A DNA stretch of 64,000 bases, from the NCBI GenBank assembly GCA_041650315.1, contig JBAZLJ010000002.1, positions 62,001 to 126,000 on the forward strand, written 5' to 3'. The stretch's first letter is position 1. The number at the start of each line of letters is the position of its first letter. Position numbers and translations under genes: made by a program. Origin of the DNA: JAGVYF01 sp041650315. Its GTDB lineage: Archaea; Nanobdellota; Nanobdellia; Woesearchaeales; JAGVYF01. Shown in pieces: positions 33,346 through 42,276 of this stretch. The notes below the pieces were generated by a model. That model was not told the origin of the DNA. It did no database searches and saw only the letters and a program-made list of their open reading frames with translations.

Positions 33346-33510
33346 ATGATATGCATAATCTGCAACAAGAAAATCGAAGGCAAGGAAGACATCTGCCAGG
33401 AATGCGATAAACTGATGGATCTCTTCTACAGGAAACATCCAGAAGACAAACCGATGGCATTACAGATGTTCCGGGACGCAAAGGAGGATGAAGATGAAGG
33501 CTGGTATTAA
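33346..33510 (+). CDS. Small Zn-ribbon protein of the transfer module
   Basis: A 54-residue protein: CIIC (3-6) and CQEC (17-20) make a compact zinc ribbon, followed by a helical, charged tail. A strong ribosome-binding site AAGGAGGAT (33332-33340) stands 5 bases before the ATG. Its 3' end overlaps the next gene by 17 bases, and it is the first gene of the VirB-like run. Probably a regulator or adaptor; function unknown. Confidence 0.65.
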   Translation: MICIICNKKIEGKEDICQECDKLMDLFYRKHPEDKPMALQMFRDAKEDEDEGWY

Positions 33511-33751
33511 ATATTATCTGGCGTGGTTTTGCATTTACCTGCCGATAGCCATGAGCTACAAATATCTGGTCAGGGATGAGATAACCACACTGCTCGGCAT
33601 CATCGTGATAGCATTGGCAGTAATACCAGTATTCCTTGCAGTCTTCAAAGACAGACCTAGACTGGACTTGAACTATTCAAGACCCGGCGAATTCAATGTG
33701 CCAGCTCCAGTCATGAGGACAGCGATAAAAGTAATGGGGTGGGACAAATGA
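33494..33751 (+). CDS. Small two-helix membrane protein of the transfer module
   Basis: An 85-residue protein with two membrane helices (about 5-22 and 31-52) and a short polar tail (DRPRLDLNYSRPGEFN). I choose the ATG at 33494 because AAGGAGG ends 6 bases upstream; the ATG at 33488 directly abuts it. It overlaps the Zn-ribbon gene before it and the VirB2-like gene after it (ATGA), so it is translationally coupled. The size fits small inner-membrane components of type IV secretion systems; no clear homologue named. Confidence 0.55.
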   Translation: MKAGIKYYLAWFCIYLPIAMSYKYLVRDEITTLLGIIVIALAVIPVFLAVFKDRPRLDLNYSRPGEFNVPAPVMRTAIKVMGWDK

Positions 33752-34083
33752 ACCTGAAAATATTATGGGACACGTTACTGCTCATGATGGTTGTCGGCAC
33801 AGTATTCATGCCCGCCGTCTCCGCAGTGACTTTCACAGGACCGACCGCAAGCGACATCAGCACCTTCAACGACATACTCTCGCCATTGATGAAATTGTAC
33901 AACTTCGTGAAATACGCAGCCACAGTCTTAGCTGTGCTGTATCTCGTATTCGCAGGCATATCTTTCATCATGGCGAGCAATGACCCGAGACAGAGAGAAT
34001 TAACCAAATCAATGGCGAGCTACGTCTTGGTAGGATTGGTAGTAGTCTGGGCTGCGCCGATGATGGTGGAGTATCTGCTGTGA
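33748..34083 (+). CDS. VirB2/TrbC-like pilin or channel protein
   Basis: A 111-residue protein with a signal-peptide-like hydrophobic N-terminus (ILWDTLLLMMVVGTVFMPAV, with an AVSA cleavage-type site near 27-30), a short polar stretch and two further hydrophobic helices (YAATVLAVLYLVFAGISFIM and SYVLVGLVVVWAAPMMV). The layout of signal plus two helices separated by a short charged loop (ASNDPRQRELTK) matches VirB2/TrbC and PilC-type conjugation pilins. The ATG at 33748 overlaps the upstream stop as ATGA; an in-frame GTG at 33739 is the alternative. The next gene overlaps by GTGA. Confidence 0.65.
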   Translation: MNLKILWDTLLLMMVVGTVFMPAVSAVTFTGPTASDISTFNDILSPLMKLYNFVKYAATVLAVLYLVFAGISFIMASNDPRQRELTKSMASYVLVGLVVVWAAPMMVEYLL

Positions 34084-34988
34084 GAAAACTTATTTTTCTC
34101 TTATTTTTTGTACTACTCATCATACCATCAGCTTATGCTTCAAGCAACAGCGATTGGTGGGATGTCGTGGACGAGTTCTATGACATCGCAGACTACTTCA
34201 TCGAGAAGATTGTCGAGTTCATGTTCGCTTTGATACAAGGTGCGACAAGACCATTCCTATCATTGATTGAAACATTGCTAAAATCCGAAGTATCTATCAC
34301 CCCTTTTCAGAGCCTATGGCGTTCATTGGCGTACGTCGTCAGTATGTTCTACGGCTTGCTTTTCCTTTACGCAGGATTGCAGTTCATCACCTCCGGCAAT
34401 GATCCAGCGAAACGGACAGATGCAAAGACGTGGCTCAAGAATACATTTGTGATGATTGTCCTAGTCCAAGCTTCGTACTATCTTTACCAACTGACAATGC
34501 AGATATCATCAGCTCTGACAACAGCGATACTGAAAAAGTGCTGGGTAAGCTTTTTCACGATAACCTATGACGTTTTCACTAATCTCAGCATGGAGTATAT
34601 GTTCATCACGTTGTATATCATAATCCTGCTAGTTACAATCCTATTGTTGGCAATCCGTTACATCTTCGCATCAATCGGCGTAGTCTTTGCCCCGATAGGA
34701 ATCTTTCTCAGCTTCATCCCACCATTGCAGAGCTATGGCAAATTGATAATCAACAGCCTAGGAATAATGGCGTTCATCCCATTCGTCGATGCAATCATCA
34801 TCCTCGCATCATCGCAGTTATTATTCACGCCAGTCTTTTCAAGCATGCAGATTCTGGTCAAGATAGTGGCGTTTTTGATAATCGATTTCTCCACAATCAT
34901 GCTCTTCAGATTGGCAGTCACCAAATCCGCATTCGATTCAGTCACAGGCGGAGTCACAAAAGTGATCAAATACGCATCATTGCTCTAA
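34080..34988 (+). CDS. VirB6/TrbL-like polytopic membrane protein
   Basis: A 302-residue protein with a signal-like N-terminus (KLIFLLFFVLLIIPSAYAS) and five or six membrane helices between about 88 and 290. The segment GLQFITSGNDPAKRTDAKTW (about 100-119) resembles the loop of the preceding VirB2-like protein, hinting at a shared VirB2-type module within it. Position between the pilin-like gene and VirB4, and the topology, fit VirB6/TrbL, the inner-membrane channel component. Start GTG at 34080 overlaps the upstream stop (GTGA). VirB4 follows one base after the stop. Confidence 0.65.
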   Translation: MRKLIFLLFFVLLIIPSAYASSNSDWWDVVDEFYDIADYFIEKIVEFMFALIQGATRPFLSLIETLLKSEVSITPFQSLWRSLAYVVSMFYGLLFLYAGLQFITSGNDPAKRTDAKTWLKNTFVMIVLVQASYYLYQLTMQISSALTTAILKKCWVSFFTITYDVFTNLSMEYMFITLYIIILLVTILLLAIRYIFASIGVVFAPIGIFLSFIPPLQSYGKLIINSLGIMAFIPFVDAIIILASSQLLFTPVFSSMQILVKIVAFLIIDFSTIMLFRLAVTKSAFDSVTGGVTKVIKYASLL

Positions 34989-34989
34989 T

Positions 34990-37900
34990 ATGTCCTACGA
35001 AATCCCTGCGGAACTTGAATACAAAGAGATAATCATGTTCGGACTTACATTCATGCAGTTGCTCTACGCAATGGTTTTCCTAGTGCCTATTGCCATCATC
35101 CTGAAATCCGGCATCGATTACACAATCCAGGCAGTCATCATCGCATTGCTCGTCGGAATCGCTCTCATGTTCATGTTCTTCAATCTCACAGAGAAGCTCA
35201 AGGAGATGTGGCAATACATGAAGCTGAAGACCAAGTACCAAAGATACCTAGAGACTGACCAGAAAGTCGCCGTCCTAAAGATAAAGCCGATTAATTTCAC
35301 GATAAAGACTGACGAGGAGAAGCAAGTCATCATCAAGACGTTCAGGAAATTCCTTAACTCGTTGAACTTTCCGATACAGATACTCATCAAGACAGAGCCG
35401 TTGCTATTGGACAATTATCTGAACCAACTGCATAAGAAATCCTTGAATAAGGAGCTGGTCGCTGGCATGAAGAAACATCTTAGCGAGACTCTGAGTGATA
35501 AAGTCTTGAACAAGACGTTCTACATAATCATCCCAGAGAAAACCGGATTGGAGAAAAGGCAGTGCATCGAGAAGCTCAAAGACCTCAACCTCAAAGTCGA
35601 TGAAGCCAAACTGCCTGCAGAGAAATATTACAAAATCGATATAACGTCGGCAGACTTCAAGATAAAGCAATACCATACGATAATAGCGGTCAGAGGCTAT
35701 CCGAGATTTGTCGAATCCGGATTCCTCGACAAAGTAGTAACTTCGCAGGGCTATTTCGATATAAGCATCCATATCGAGCCGGATTCGATTGAGCATACCA
35801 TGGTCACGCTCAATAAAGAGTTGCAGAAACAGAAAGCCGATCTCTATTCTGCCGAACTCAAAGGCGTAGTATCGCCATCTCTCGAAATCAAGTACAAAGA
35901 CACAAAGAGCATCCTTGAGCAGTTGCATAAAGGCGAAGAAAAGCTGTTCAATGTTTCAGTCTATGTCGAATGCAGAGCATCGACCAGAGAAGAACTGAGA
36001 GACCTTGTGGCGAAAATCCAGTCCGAGCTTAATGCGTTAATGATGGATTCCAAGATTCCTACTTATCGGATGATTCAAGGCTTGAAATCAGTCTTGCCGT
36101 CAGGCATTGATGCGTTGAACATCAAGCGAAACATAACAAGCAACGCCCTTTCGGCATTCTTTCCTTTCACATCCCCATTCCTTGAAATAGATGATGACGG
36201 CATCTGGCTCGGCTTGAATAAGAACAACATTCCGGTAATAAAAGATGTATTCAAGCAATTCAATCCCAATGGTTGTATCTTAGCATCATCCGGCTCAGGC
36301 AAATCATACACCGCTAAACTAATCATAAGCCGTTATATTTTGAACGGGACTAAAGTCATAGTCATAGACCCCCAATGCGAATATAAGCAACTCGTGAAGC
36401 ATTTTAACGGGCAATGCGTTGAGATTAGCAGGACTTCTGAGACCGTGATTAATCCATTAGACCTAGTAGGACACGAATATCCAGACAAACGTCTGTCATT
36501 GATGGGCTTGATTCCAGTCATGTTAGGCGAACTGACGGAATCGCAGAAATCATTGATGGACAAAGCCATAACCATGGCATACCAAAAGAAGGGCATCAGC
36601 ATAGATGAAGCCACATGGAGCAATATGTGTCCCATGATGTCCGATGTGCTCGATGCCCTCAAAACAATGGAAAGAGGGGCAAATACCTTTGAGAAAGTCT
36701 CCATTAAGTCTCTGATGAACAGGGTAGAGATGTATGTCAATGGCGTATTCTGTTTCCTCAATAAGCAGACGAAGCTCGATTTCAACAACAATTTCGTATG
36801 CTTCGATATATCCAAGATGCCTAAATTAGTGCAACCAGTGATGATGTATCTGATTCTGGACTATGTCTACATGAAGATGAAGGCGGACATAAACCGCAAA
36901 CTGCTTGTCATCGATGAAGCATGGACGCTTCTAGGCAGAGCAGAGGATTCCAATTACATATTCGAGATAGTCAAGACTTGCAGGAAATTCAATATGGGGC
37001 TTCTCTTAATCAACCAAGAGGTTGAAGGATTATTGACCTCAAAAGCCGGAAAGTCTGTGCTTGCCAATACATCATACACATTCCTGATGAAACAGAAGCC
37101 TGCTGTCATCAAAGATATCCGAGACACGTTCAATCTCAGCCCTGCAGAAAAAGACTATCTCCTGACTGCTTCCATCGGCGAAGGGCTGTTGATAATCGGC
37201 GATGAGCATACTGAGCTTAAAGTGGTCGCATCTGCTGAAGAGCATAAGCTGATTACAACCAATGCGGATGAACTATTGAAGCTCGAAGCAAATGCTATGA
37301 ACCCTGCTTTCAGGAAGGACGTGGAGATCAAGCTGGACTTGTCCAGCGATGTCTACCGGAAAGCGGATTTGAGCGAGGATGATGTGAAGTATTTGGTTAG
37401 GAACGGATATGCTGAAGAGCAATGCAGAGCGATAGAGGCGAAAAGACAGGAAGCATATCTCGTGAAGAAAAAGAGATGCGAAAGTATGCCCCACGTTTTC
37501 TTAGTTTGGGAGATTGCGAATTATCTAAAAAAGTATACTTCTGAAATCAAAACTACATCAACATCTGTGGCAGATATTATTGTCCAAACGCCAAAGGGCG
37601 AATTCGCTATTGAGATTGAAACGGGCTATTTCTTGAAACACAACAAAGCAGAATTATTTGATAAAGTAAAGGCATTGAATGAAAAGTTCGGCTCAAATTG
37701 GTGCTTTGTTGTGACTGACAATGATATAAGAAAACAATATAGGCGATTAGGGAGAACATATACACGGATGGATTTATCGAGATTAGTGCAAGAAATTCCC
37801 CTCTCACCCCCTCAAATTCTGGCGTTTAAAGCTTTATCCCCCTCAAACTCTGCGAATTCGCCCGCAGGACTTACCATTCATACAACCAACACGGAGGTAT

Positions 37901-38082
37901 CTAAAATGAACGACCAACAACCTAAGAACGATAAAAACGAACCGACTAAAGAATACAACGATCAACCGATTCTCGAAACGCGAATTAGCTTGAGCAAGGA
38001 TGGGAAATATGTCATACACAAGACAATCATCACAGACATAAAACCGATTGCATATATGCAAAAAGTACTGGGCTCAGAATGA
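34990..38082 (+). CDS. VirB4-family conjugation ATPase with VirB3/PrgI-like N-terminus and nuclease-like C-terminus
   Basis: A 1030-residue protein. Residues 1-70 carry a PrgI/VirB3-like unit (EYKEIIMFGLTFMQLLYAMV plus a second helix). Residues about 75-420 are the VirB4 N-terminal region; Walker A ILASSGSGKSYTAK is at about 430-443, Walker B KLLVIDEAWTLLG at about 636-648, followed by a sensor-like INQEVEGL. Residues about 830-920 add a separate domain with VADIIVQTPKGEFAIEIETG, a PD-(D/E)XK-like D...ExE pattern without the usual Lys. The last 100 residues are polar and probably disordered. It would power a type IV secretion-like DNA transfer machine. Confidence 0.85.
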   Translation: MSYEIPAELEYKEIIMFGLTFMQLLYAMVFLVPIAIILKSGIDYTIQAVIIALLVGIALMFMFFNLTEKLKEMWQYMKLKTKYQRYLETDQKVAVLKIKPINFTIKTDEEKQVIIKTFRKFLNSLNFPIQILIKTEPLLLDNYLNQLHKKSLNKELVAGMKKHLSETLSDKVLNKTFYIIIPEKTGLEKRQCIEKLKDLNLKVDEAKLPAEKYYKIDITSADFKIKQYHTIIAVRGYPRFVESGFLDKVVTSQGYFDISIHIEPDSIEHTMVTLNKELQKQKADLYSAELKGVVSPSLEIKYKDTKSILEQLHKGEEKLFNVSVYVECRASTREELRDLVAKIQSELNALMMDSKIPTYRMIQGLKSVLPSGIDALNIKRNITSNALSAFFPFTSPFLEIDDDGIWLGLNKNNIPVIKDVFKQFNPNGCILASSGSGKSYTAKLIISRYILNGTKVIVIDPQCEYKQLVKHFNGQCVEISRTSETVINPLDLVGHEYPDKRLSLMGLIPVMLGELTESQKSLMDKAITMAYQKKGISIDEATWSNMCPMMSDVLDALKTMERGANTFEKVSIKSLMNRVEMYVNGVFCFLNKQTKLDFNNNFVCFDISKMPKLVQPVMMYLILDYVYMKMKADINRKLLVIDEAWTLLGRAEDSNYIFEIVKTCRKFNMGLLLINQEVEGLLTSKAGKSVLANTSYTFLMKQKPAVIKDIRDTFNLSPAEKDYLLTASIGEGLLIIGDEHTELKVVASAEEHKLITTNADELLKLEANAMNPAFRKDVEIKLDLSSDVYRKADLSEDDVKYLVRNGYAEEQCRAIEAKRQEAYLVKKKRCESMPHVFLVWEIANYLKKYTSEIKTTSTSVADIIVQTPKGEFAIEIETGYFLKHNKAELFDKVKALNEKFGSNWCFVVTDNDIRKQYRRLGRTYTRMDLSRLVQEIPLSPPQILAFKALSPSNSANSPAGLTIHTTNTEVSKMNDQQPKNDKNEPTKEYNDQPILETRISLSKDGKYVIHKTIITDIKPIAYMQKVLGSE

Positions 38083-38141
38083 GCCCACATTATTCTATTT
38101 TAACATAAAGTATAAATACTCTGATTAAAATTAGGTTAACA

Positions 38142-39314
38142 TTGAAAAAAAGAATTCAAATTTCGGAAATAATGCCGATATTATCTAAAGCGATTAATCA
38201 AAATAAATTAAGTCCTAATGTCCCTCATTATTATACCAGAATATTTACTTATTTTGATGAAATTGAAATTCCTGAAACATCATTTATGCAGACATTAAAA
38301 TCCATATCATCCATCCTTAACGAAATAGATCAACACCACTTTAAAAGTCCAGAAGACTATTTTTTGTATATTATTAGTATTTGTGAACATATTACTTCAA
38401 AGATTTTTCAAAAAAGTATTAATCAAAAGGAGATATATGAAAAATATTCCACTCAATTTAATCAAATCGTAGATTTAATTAAAGAAATATATTCAAAATT
38501 TGAAGATTCTTTTGCACAATCTCGAACAAATGAATATAATTCTTTCAAGGGGAATAATACTTCTTCCAAAATTGAATTAGAATTTGATTTAACTAGTGAA
38601 CTGGACATTAAAAAAGCAATAATCAAAGAATTTGTTCTCCCCTACAAATATGAGATTAAAAAAGATAAAGTAATTAATAGGGGATATGTCCCGATAATTT
38701 ATCAAGGAAAAATAATTTATCAAAGTGAATCCAAATCATTTAGAGGGCACATAATTGAAAATGAAATCACCCCTATGGGATATCCCTTTTATGGAATAGA
38801 CATAATTCATCCTAAAAATGAAAATGAGTTTATAGAATTTGTCAATGAATTAATTGCCATATTTAAACATAATATTGAACAGAGAAAGGGATATAAACTA
38901 TTATGGAATGGAACAAAAAGTAAGCCTGAAGAAGAAGTACAAATCTTTTTTGATAATCAAATTATAGAATTAGCCCAAAGAAGAGGCATTGAAGTCTCTC
39001 GAGAAAATGAAACGGGGCGCGGTCCAGTTGATTTTAAGTTTATTGAATCAGTAGAACATAAAGCACATCTTGAAATCAAAAAGGCGTCTAATCCTAAATT
39101 AATAAAAGGGTTATCTAAACAATTAGTTACTTATTTAAAAGCGGATAAATTAGATATAGGTTTTTATCTAATAATTCAATTTTTTGACAATGAGGATAAA
39201 ATTATCAATACGTTTAAACAACAAATTTCAAAATTAAGATTAGATAATAATATAAAGATATTTACTATATTTATTGATGCAAGAAGAAATAAAAAATCTG
39301 CATCAAAATTGTAA
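38142..39314 (+). CDS. PD-(D/E)XK nuclease-like protein
   Basis: A 390-residue AT-rich gene. The C-terminal 110 residues contain GRGPVDFKFIES and HLEIKKASNPKLIKGLSKQL, i.e. D, then E-x-K, then a QxxxY-type helix, as in restriction-endonuclease-fold nucleases. The N-terminal 250 residues are helical and unassigned. The TTG start at 38142 is used because TATAAATAC lies about 28 bases upstream and no earlier ATG is in frame; the internal ATG at 38172 is the alternative. It is followed after one base by an unknown gene, giving a likely two-gene defence or anti-competitor module. Confidence 0.65.
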   Translation: MKKRIQISEIMPILSKAINQNKLSPNVPHYYTRIFTYFDEIEIPETSFMQTLKSISSILNEIDQHHFKSPEDYFLYIISICEHITSKIFQKSINQKEIYEKYSTQFNQIVDLIKEIYSKFEDSFAQSRTNEYNSFKGNNTSSKIELEFDLTSELDIKKAIIKEFVLPYKYEIKKDKVINRGYVPIIYQGKIIYQSESKSFRGHIIENEITPMGYPFYGIDIIHPKNENEFIEFVNELIAIFKHNIEQRKGYKLLWNGTKSKPEEEVQIFFDNQIIELAQRRGIEVSRENETGRGPVDFKFIESVEHKAHLEIKKASNPKLIKGLSKQLVTYLKADKLDIGFYLIIQFFDNEDKIINTFKQQISKLRLDNNIKIFTIFIDARRNKKSASKL

Positions 39315-39315
39315 A

Positions 39316-40305
39316 ATGGCTGAAAAAATAGTTAATCCCGAAACCAAAGAAATAATTATCAAGTGCAGTAGTGATTTAGAATTAAATAGCTATTCTAATT
39401 TTTACGATGCATTTGGAGATTTAACTATTACTGAAATAGTTAATAATTTTAATATAGTTAGATATAGTTTATTTGAAAGATATTATTTGTCCGATAAAAG
39501 CTTTAAAGAAACAATTAAAGTGATGAAACAAAATATCCTAAAGCTTCAATCGCAATGGGATACTTTTACACCATTAAAACCTAGAATAATTGATATCGAA
39601 GATTTTAATGCGGGATTTAAATTTACTATTATTAAAAATATTAAAAAGAAAATTAAGGATAAATTAGATAATCTAGAGATATCAAGAAAAGGTACGGATT
39701 TTGCATGTGTTGTTTATATCTATAAAAAAGAAAATAATAAAGTGGGGATTTTATTTTCGAATTATAATTATAGTAATTCTAAATTACTTGATTATCTCTC
39801 TAAAGAATTGGTTGAAAGGCTTATTTTCGAAAATCTTAGGCCTGAGAAATATAAATTAATTGAATTGGTAGATCGTTTAAATAAAGTAATTGGAATTAAA
39901 TTTGACCCTGGGTACTTAGTCCCAAAAAAGATTAAAGATAAATTACAAGAACAAGATAAAATTAGATTAATCTCTAATTCTATAAAATTAGAGAAACAAG
40001 AAATTAGATTATTAGATTTAAAATCATTTGAAGAGTTTAATATTCTTATCTCTGATATTAAGAATAAAAAACGTGATATAGAGCAATTAGAGGGGTATTT
40101 AGATTTAATTCGAATTAAAATTGAATCTTTGGATAAAGGCACTAAAACAGTAATTACGGTTTGGTCAAATAAATTAAATGTTGAAAGTAAAGGGGAATTT
40201 GTTTATTTAATGGGTTTTTTAAAACAATTATTTTTAAAACAGAAATCAAATCATAAAAAAGAGATTATACAAAAAACAATTAAATCTAGTCTTATCGCTC
40301 ATTAA
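39316..40305 (+). CDS. Partner of the nuclease-like protein, unknown family
   Basis: A 329-residue AT-rich, charged protein not recognised. The ATG at 39316 follows the upstream stop by one base; a frame from 39274 would overlap the nuclease gene by 41 bases and is less likely. Residues about 70-110 and 195-290 are strongly helical with heptads (SFEEFNILISDIKNKKRDIE), suggesting a coiled coil, around a central strand-rich section (DFACVVYIYKKENNKVGILF). No catalytic motif seen. Tight coupling to the nuclease suggests a regulator, sensor or antitoxin role. Confidence 0.5.
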   Translation: MAEKIVNPETKEIIIKCSSDLELNSYSNFYDAFGDLTITEIVNNFNIVRYSLFERYYLSDKSFKETIKVMKQNILKLQSQWDTFTPLKPRIIDIEDFNAGFKFTIIKNIKKKIKDKLDNLEISRKGTDFACVVYIYKKENNKVGILFSNYNYSNSKLLDYLSKELVERLIFENLRPEKYKLIELVDRLNKVIGIKFDPGYLVPKKIKDKLQEQDKIRLISNSIKLEKQEIRLLDLKSFEEFNILISDIKNKKRDIEQLEGYLDLIRIKIESLDKGTKTVITVWSNKLNVESKGEFVYLMGFLKQLFLKQKSNHKKEIIQKTIKSSLIAH

Positions 40306-40530
40306 ATCAAGTTTTATAGTTTAAATTCATATTCCCCCATCTTTTTCTCTCTCTGCACCTTTTCCAAGCATATTTTCTCTTTTCGGCACGTTCTGAAGTT
40401 CATTGTGTTTTCCCTTCCGCATATCTTCACAAGGCATACGATTTGTGGCAAAAGGTCGCTTCTCGGCTAAAACATCATGACTTCCTCTCTGCAAGGCACC
40501 TCTAGAAAAAATGCATGGAGGTGCATTAAA

Positions 40531-40632
40531 ATGATAGAAAAAGACCATTTTTGCGAATATGAAATAGCTGGAGAACTGATTCTCTGCGGAATATGCGGTG
40601 CAGAGCACCACATTAAGGGTGATGTCCAATGA
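40531..40632 (+). CDS. Tiny Cys/His-rich protein before ardA
   Basis: A 33-residue reading frame: Cys at 8, then CGIC at about 19-22 and a HH pair, suiting a small zinc knuckle. GGAGGTG stands 8 bases before the ATG, and its stop overlaps the ardA start as ATGA, both arguing for real translation. Too short for homology by eye; possibly a leader peptide or zinc protein coupled to ardA. Confidence 0.5.
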   Translation: MIEKDHFCEYEIAGELILCGICGAEHHIKGDVQ

Positions 40633-41132
40633 GGATTGCCATCACCGATTTGAAAGATTACAATGAAGCCATTCTCAGATTCGAATGGCTTAATCTCGAA
40701 AACTGCTCAACTGCAGATGAAATCGGATGTTTCATCAACAGATTCCTTGCAAAACGGAGCAGGGAAACCGGTGAACTCCATGAAGAATGGTTCGTAACAG
40801 ATTACGAAGAATTCGTTGATCTCGGTGAGTATCCTTCTATCGAAGAACTTGCCGAAGCAGCCAAACTTAGCAAACTGCATGGCTGGGAAGCGGTTTCAGC
40901 ATATTACGGCTATAACCGCTCCTTTGACGGTTTTGATGATGCTTATTCTGGCATATATGAAAGCGAAGAGGATTTCGCCTATGATATAGCTCACGAATGC
41001 TATAGCGAGAAAGAACTAGGCAAACTTGAGCTGTATATCGATTGGGGGAAGTACGCTAGAGATTTGTTTATTGGCGATTACTTTAGCGAAAAACTTGAAT
41101 CATTCAAAATTGCAGTATTTAGACGAATTTAG
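40629..41132 (+). CDS. ardA: ArdA-like antirestriction protein
   Basis: A 167-residue acidic protein matching ArdA, the DNA-mimic inhibitor of type I restriction enzymes found on conjugative elements. Family-like segments are EWFVTDYEEFVDLGEYPSIE (about 55-74), GFDDAYSGIYESEEDFAYDI (about 99-118) and YIDWGKYARDLFIGDY near 137-152. The excess of Asp and Glu supports DNA mimicry. It overlaps the 33-codon gene by 4 bases and ends 4 bases into the 3' end of the convergent restriction operon. Seeing it in an archaeal element supports a conjugative lifestyle. Confidence 0.8.
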   Translation: MRIAITDLKDYNEAILRFEWLNLENCSTADEIGCFINRFLAKRSRETGELHEEWFVTDYEEFVDLGEYPSIEELAEAAKLSKLHGWEAVSAYYGYNRSFDGFDDAYSGIYESEEDFAYDIAHECYSEKELGKLELYIDWGKYARDLFIGDYFSEKLESFKIAVFRRI

Positions 41133-41605
41133 GGCAATGAATATCCTGCATCAAAATAAGCTTGCATATCTGCAGGAACTCTTTGTTTGATTCTTTTTGA
41201 ATCTTGTAATTTACCAATTTTAAATCCGTATTCTATTAAATTCCACCAATATTTATTAGAATTAATTCTAGAAACGGGTCCCCAAGCAGTTGAATCTTCA
41301 GTTAGATCTTTCAAATATTCTGGAACTTTATCTGATTTTTTAAATGTGATTCGTAATTCAGGTCCGAATTTATCTACCGAATCTAATTTTCTATAATCAT
41401 CACTAGAAGCTACATCTTCGCCAGATTTAGATTTATATTTAACTTCAAAGGCATCTTCTGATTTTTGAGGTACTTCTGCCCATAATTGAGTTTTTCTTTT
41501 AGAATTTGCTAAATAACCTACTGATTCAAAAAAAGCCTCATCTTTTTTCTTCCAACCTACTGGTTTTTTTAAACTACCATCCGGATTAAATTCATATAAA
41601 CCCAT
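41129..41605 (-). CDS. Last gene of the helicase-methylase operon, unknown
   Basis: A 158-residue protein I do not recognise. It is basic, with a mixed secondary structure: WKKKDEAFFESVGYLANSKR near 18-37, ELRITFKKSDKVPEYLKDL in the middle and aromatic residues near NKYWWNLIEYGF. No membrane helix and no clear catalytic motif. It starts 8 bases after the nuclease-like gene and is therefore part of the same minus-strand operon as the PLD-helicase and methyltransferase. Confidence 0.5.
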   Translation of the reverse strand: MGLYEFNPDGSLKKPVGWKKKDEAFFESVGYLANSKRKTQLWAEVPQKSEDAFEVKYKSKSGEDVASSDDYRKLDSVDKFGPELRITFKKSDKVPEYLKDLTEDSTAWGPVSRINSNKYWWNLIEYGFKIGKLQDSKRIKQRVPADMQAYFDAGYSLP

Positions 41606-41613
41606 TATTTCAC

Positions 41614-42276
41614 CTATTTAGATAAATATTTAATAAATTCTTCAACTGAATGAACTTCATCATCATCAAAATCAAATGATACCATCTTCTCAATACCGCC
41701 CCTTATTTCGTATTCTTCAGCAATGTAAGTTTTTTTAAGATCTATTTTAATAAAATAAGTTTCTTTTTCTTTATCACAAGTATGGGCTACCCATATATCC
41801 ATTTCAGGATGTTTTTTCATATACTCTATTTTATCCGGTCTTAACCATAATTCCTTACCACAACCGATTTTGCCAGTAACTTCTAAATAAAGAGTCTTTT
41901 TGCCGAATTTCATAATTACATCTGGTCCACCTTTCTCGATTGGATGTTTAAGTATAATTTTAGTGGAATCTGTGCCAAATCCAATATCTTCAAAAGTAAC
42001 ACCTTTAATTTTATCTTGAATTAGTGAAAATACTTGTTTTTTTCTTTCTTGTTCTTTTTCCCAAGAATCTTTATATTTTAATTTCCAAACATAATCAATA
42101 ACATCCGAAAGTTTTTTAGTATCTATAACTGAACCCATTTCTAGTTTAATTCCGCTCAAGCGTTCAATATCAGGGGTCCGAGTGATATATGTTGCCTTAA
42201 AGAATTTCCCATCTACATAGATACTAATTCTATCTTTATTGCCCGTCTGAATTCTTATATCAGTTATTTTGCTCAT
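41614..42276 (-). CDS. Nuclease-like protein of the helicase-methylase operon
   Basis: A 220-residue protein. Residues 3-30 (ITDIRIQTGNKDRISIYVDG) resemble the small beta start of RecX-type proteins. The second half has GGPDVIMKFGKKTLYLEVTG at about 125-144, a PD-(D/E)XK-like arrangement with Asp, then Glu-x-Thr where Lys is expected, followed by a helix with DKIEYMKKHP. It could be the endonuclease subunit of the operon, but the missing Lys leaves activity doubtful. Overlaps the methyltransferase gene by 17 bases. Confidence 0.5.
   Translation of the reverse strand: MSKITDIRIQTGNKDRISIYVDGKFFKATYITRTPDIERLSGIKLEMGSVIDTKKLSDVIDYVWKLKYKDSWEKEQERKKQVFSLIQDKIKGVTFEDIGFGTDSTKIILKHPIEKGGPDVIMKFGKKTLYLEVTGKIGCGKELWLRPDKIEYMKKHPEMDIWVAHTCDKEKETYFIKIDLKKTYIAEEYEIRGGIEKMVSFDFDDDEVHSVEEFIKYLSK

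Noticed and set aside
35404..35928. A 174-codon antisense frame within virB4
   Set aside because: The virB4 frame is continuous and strongly supported by family motifs; the antisense frame is a composition by-product.
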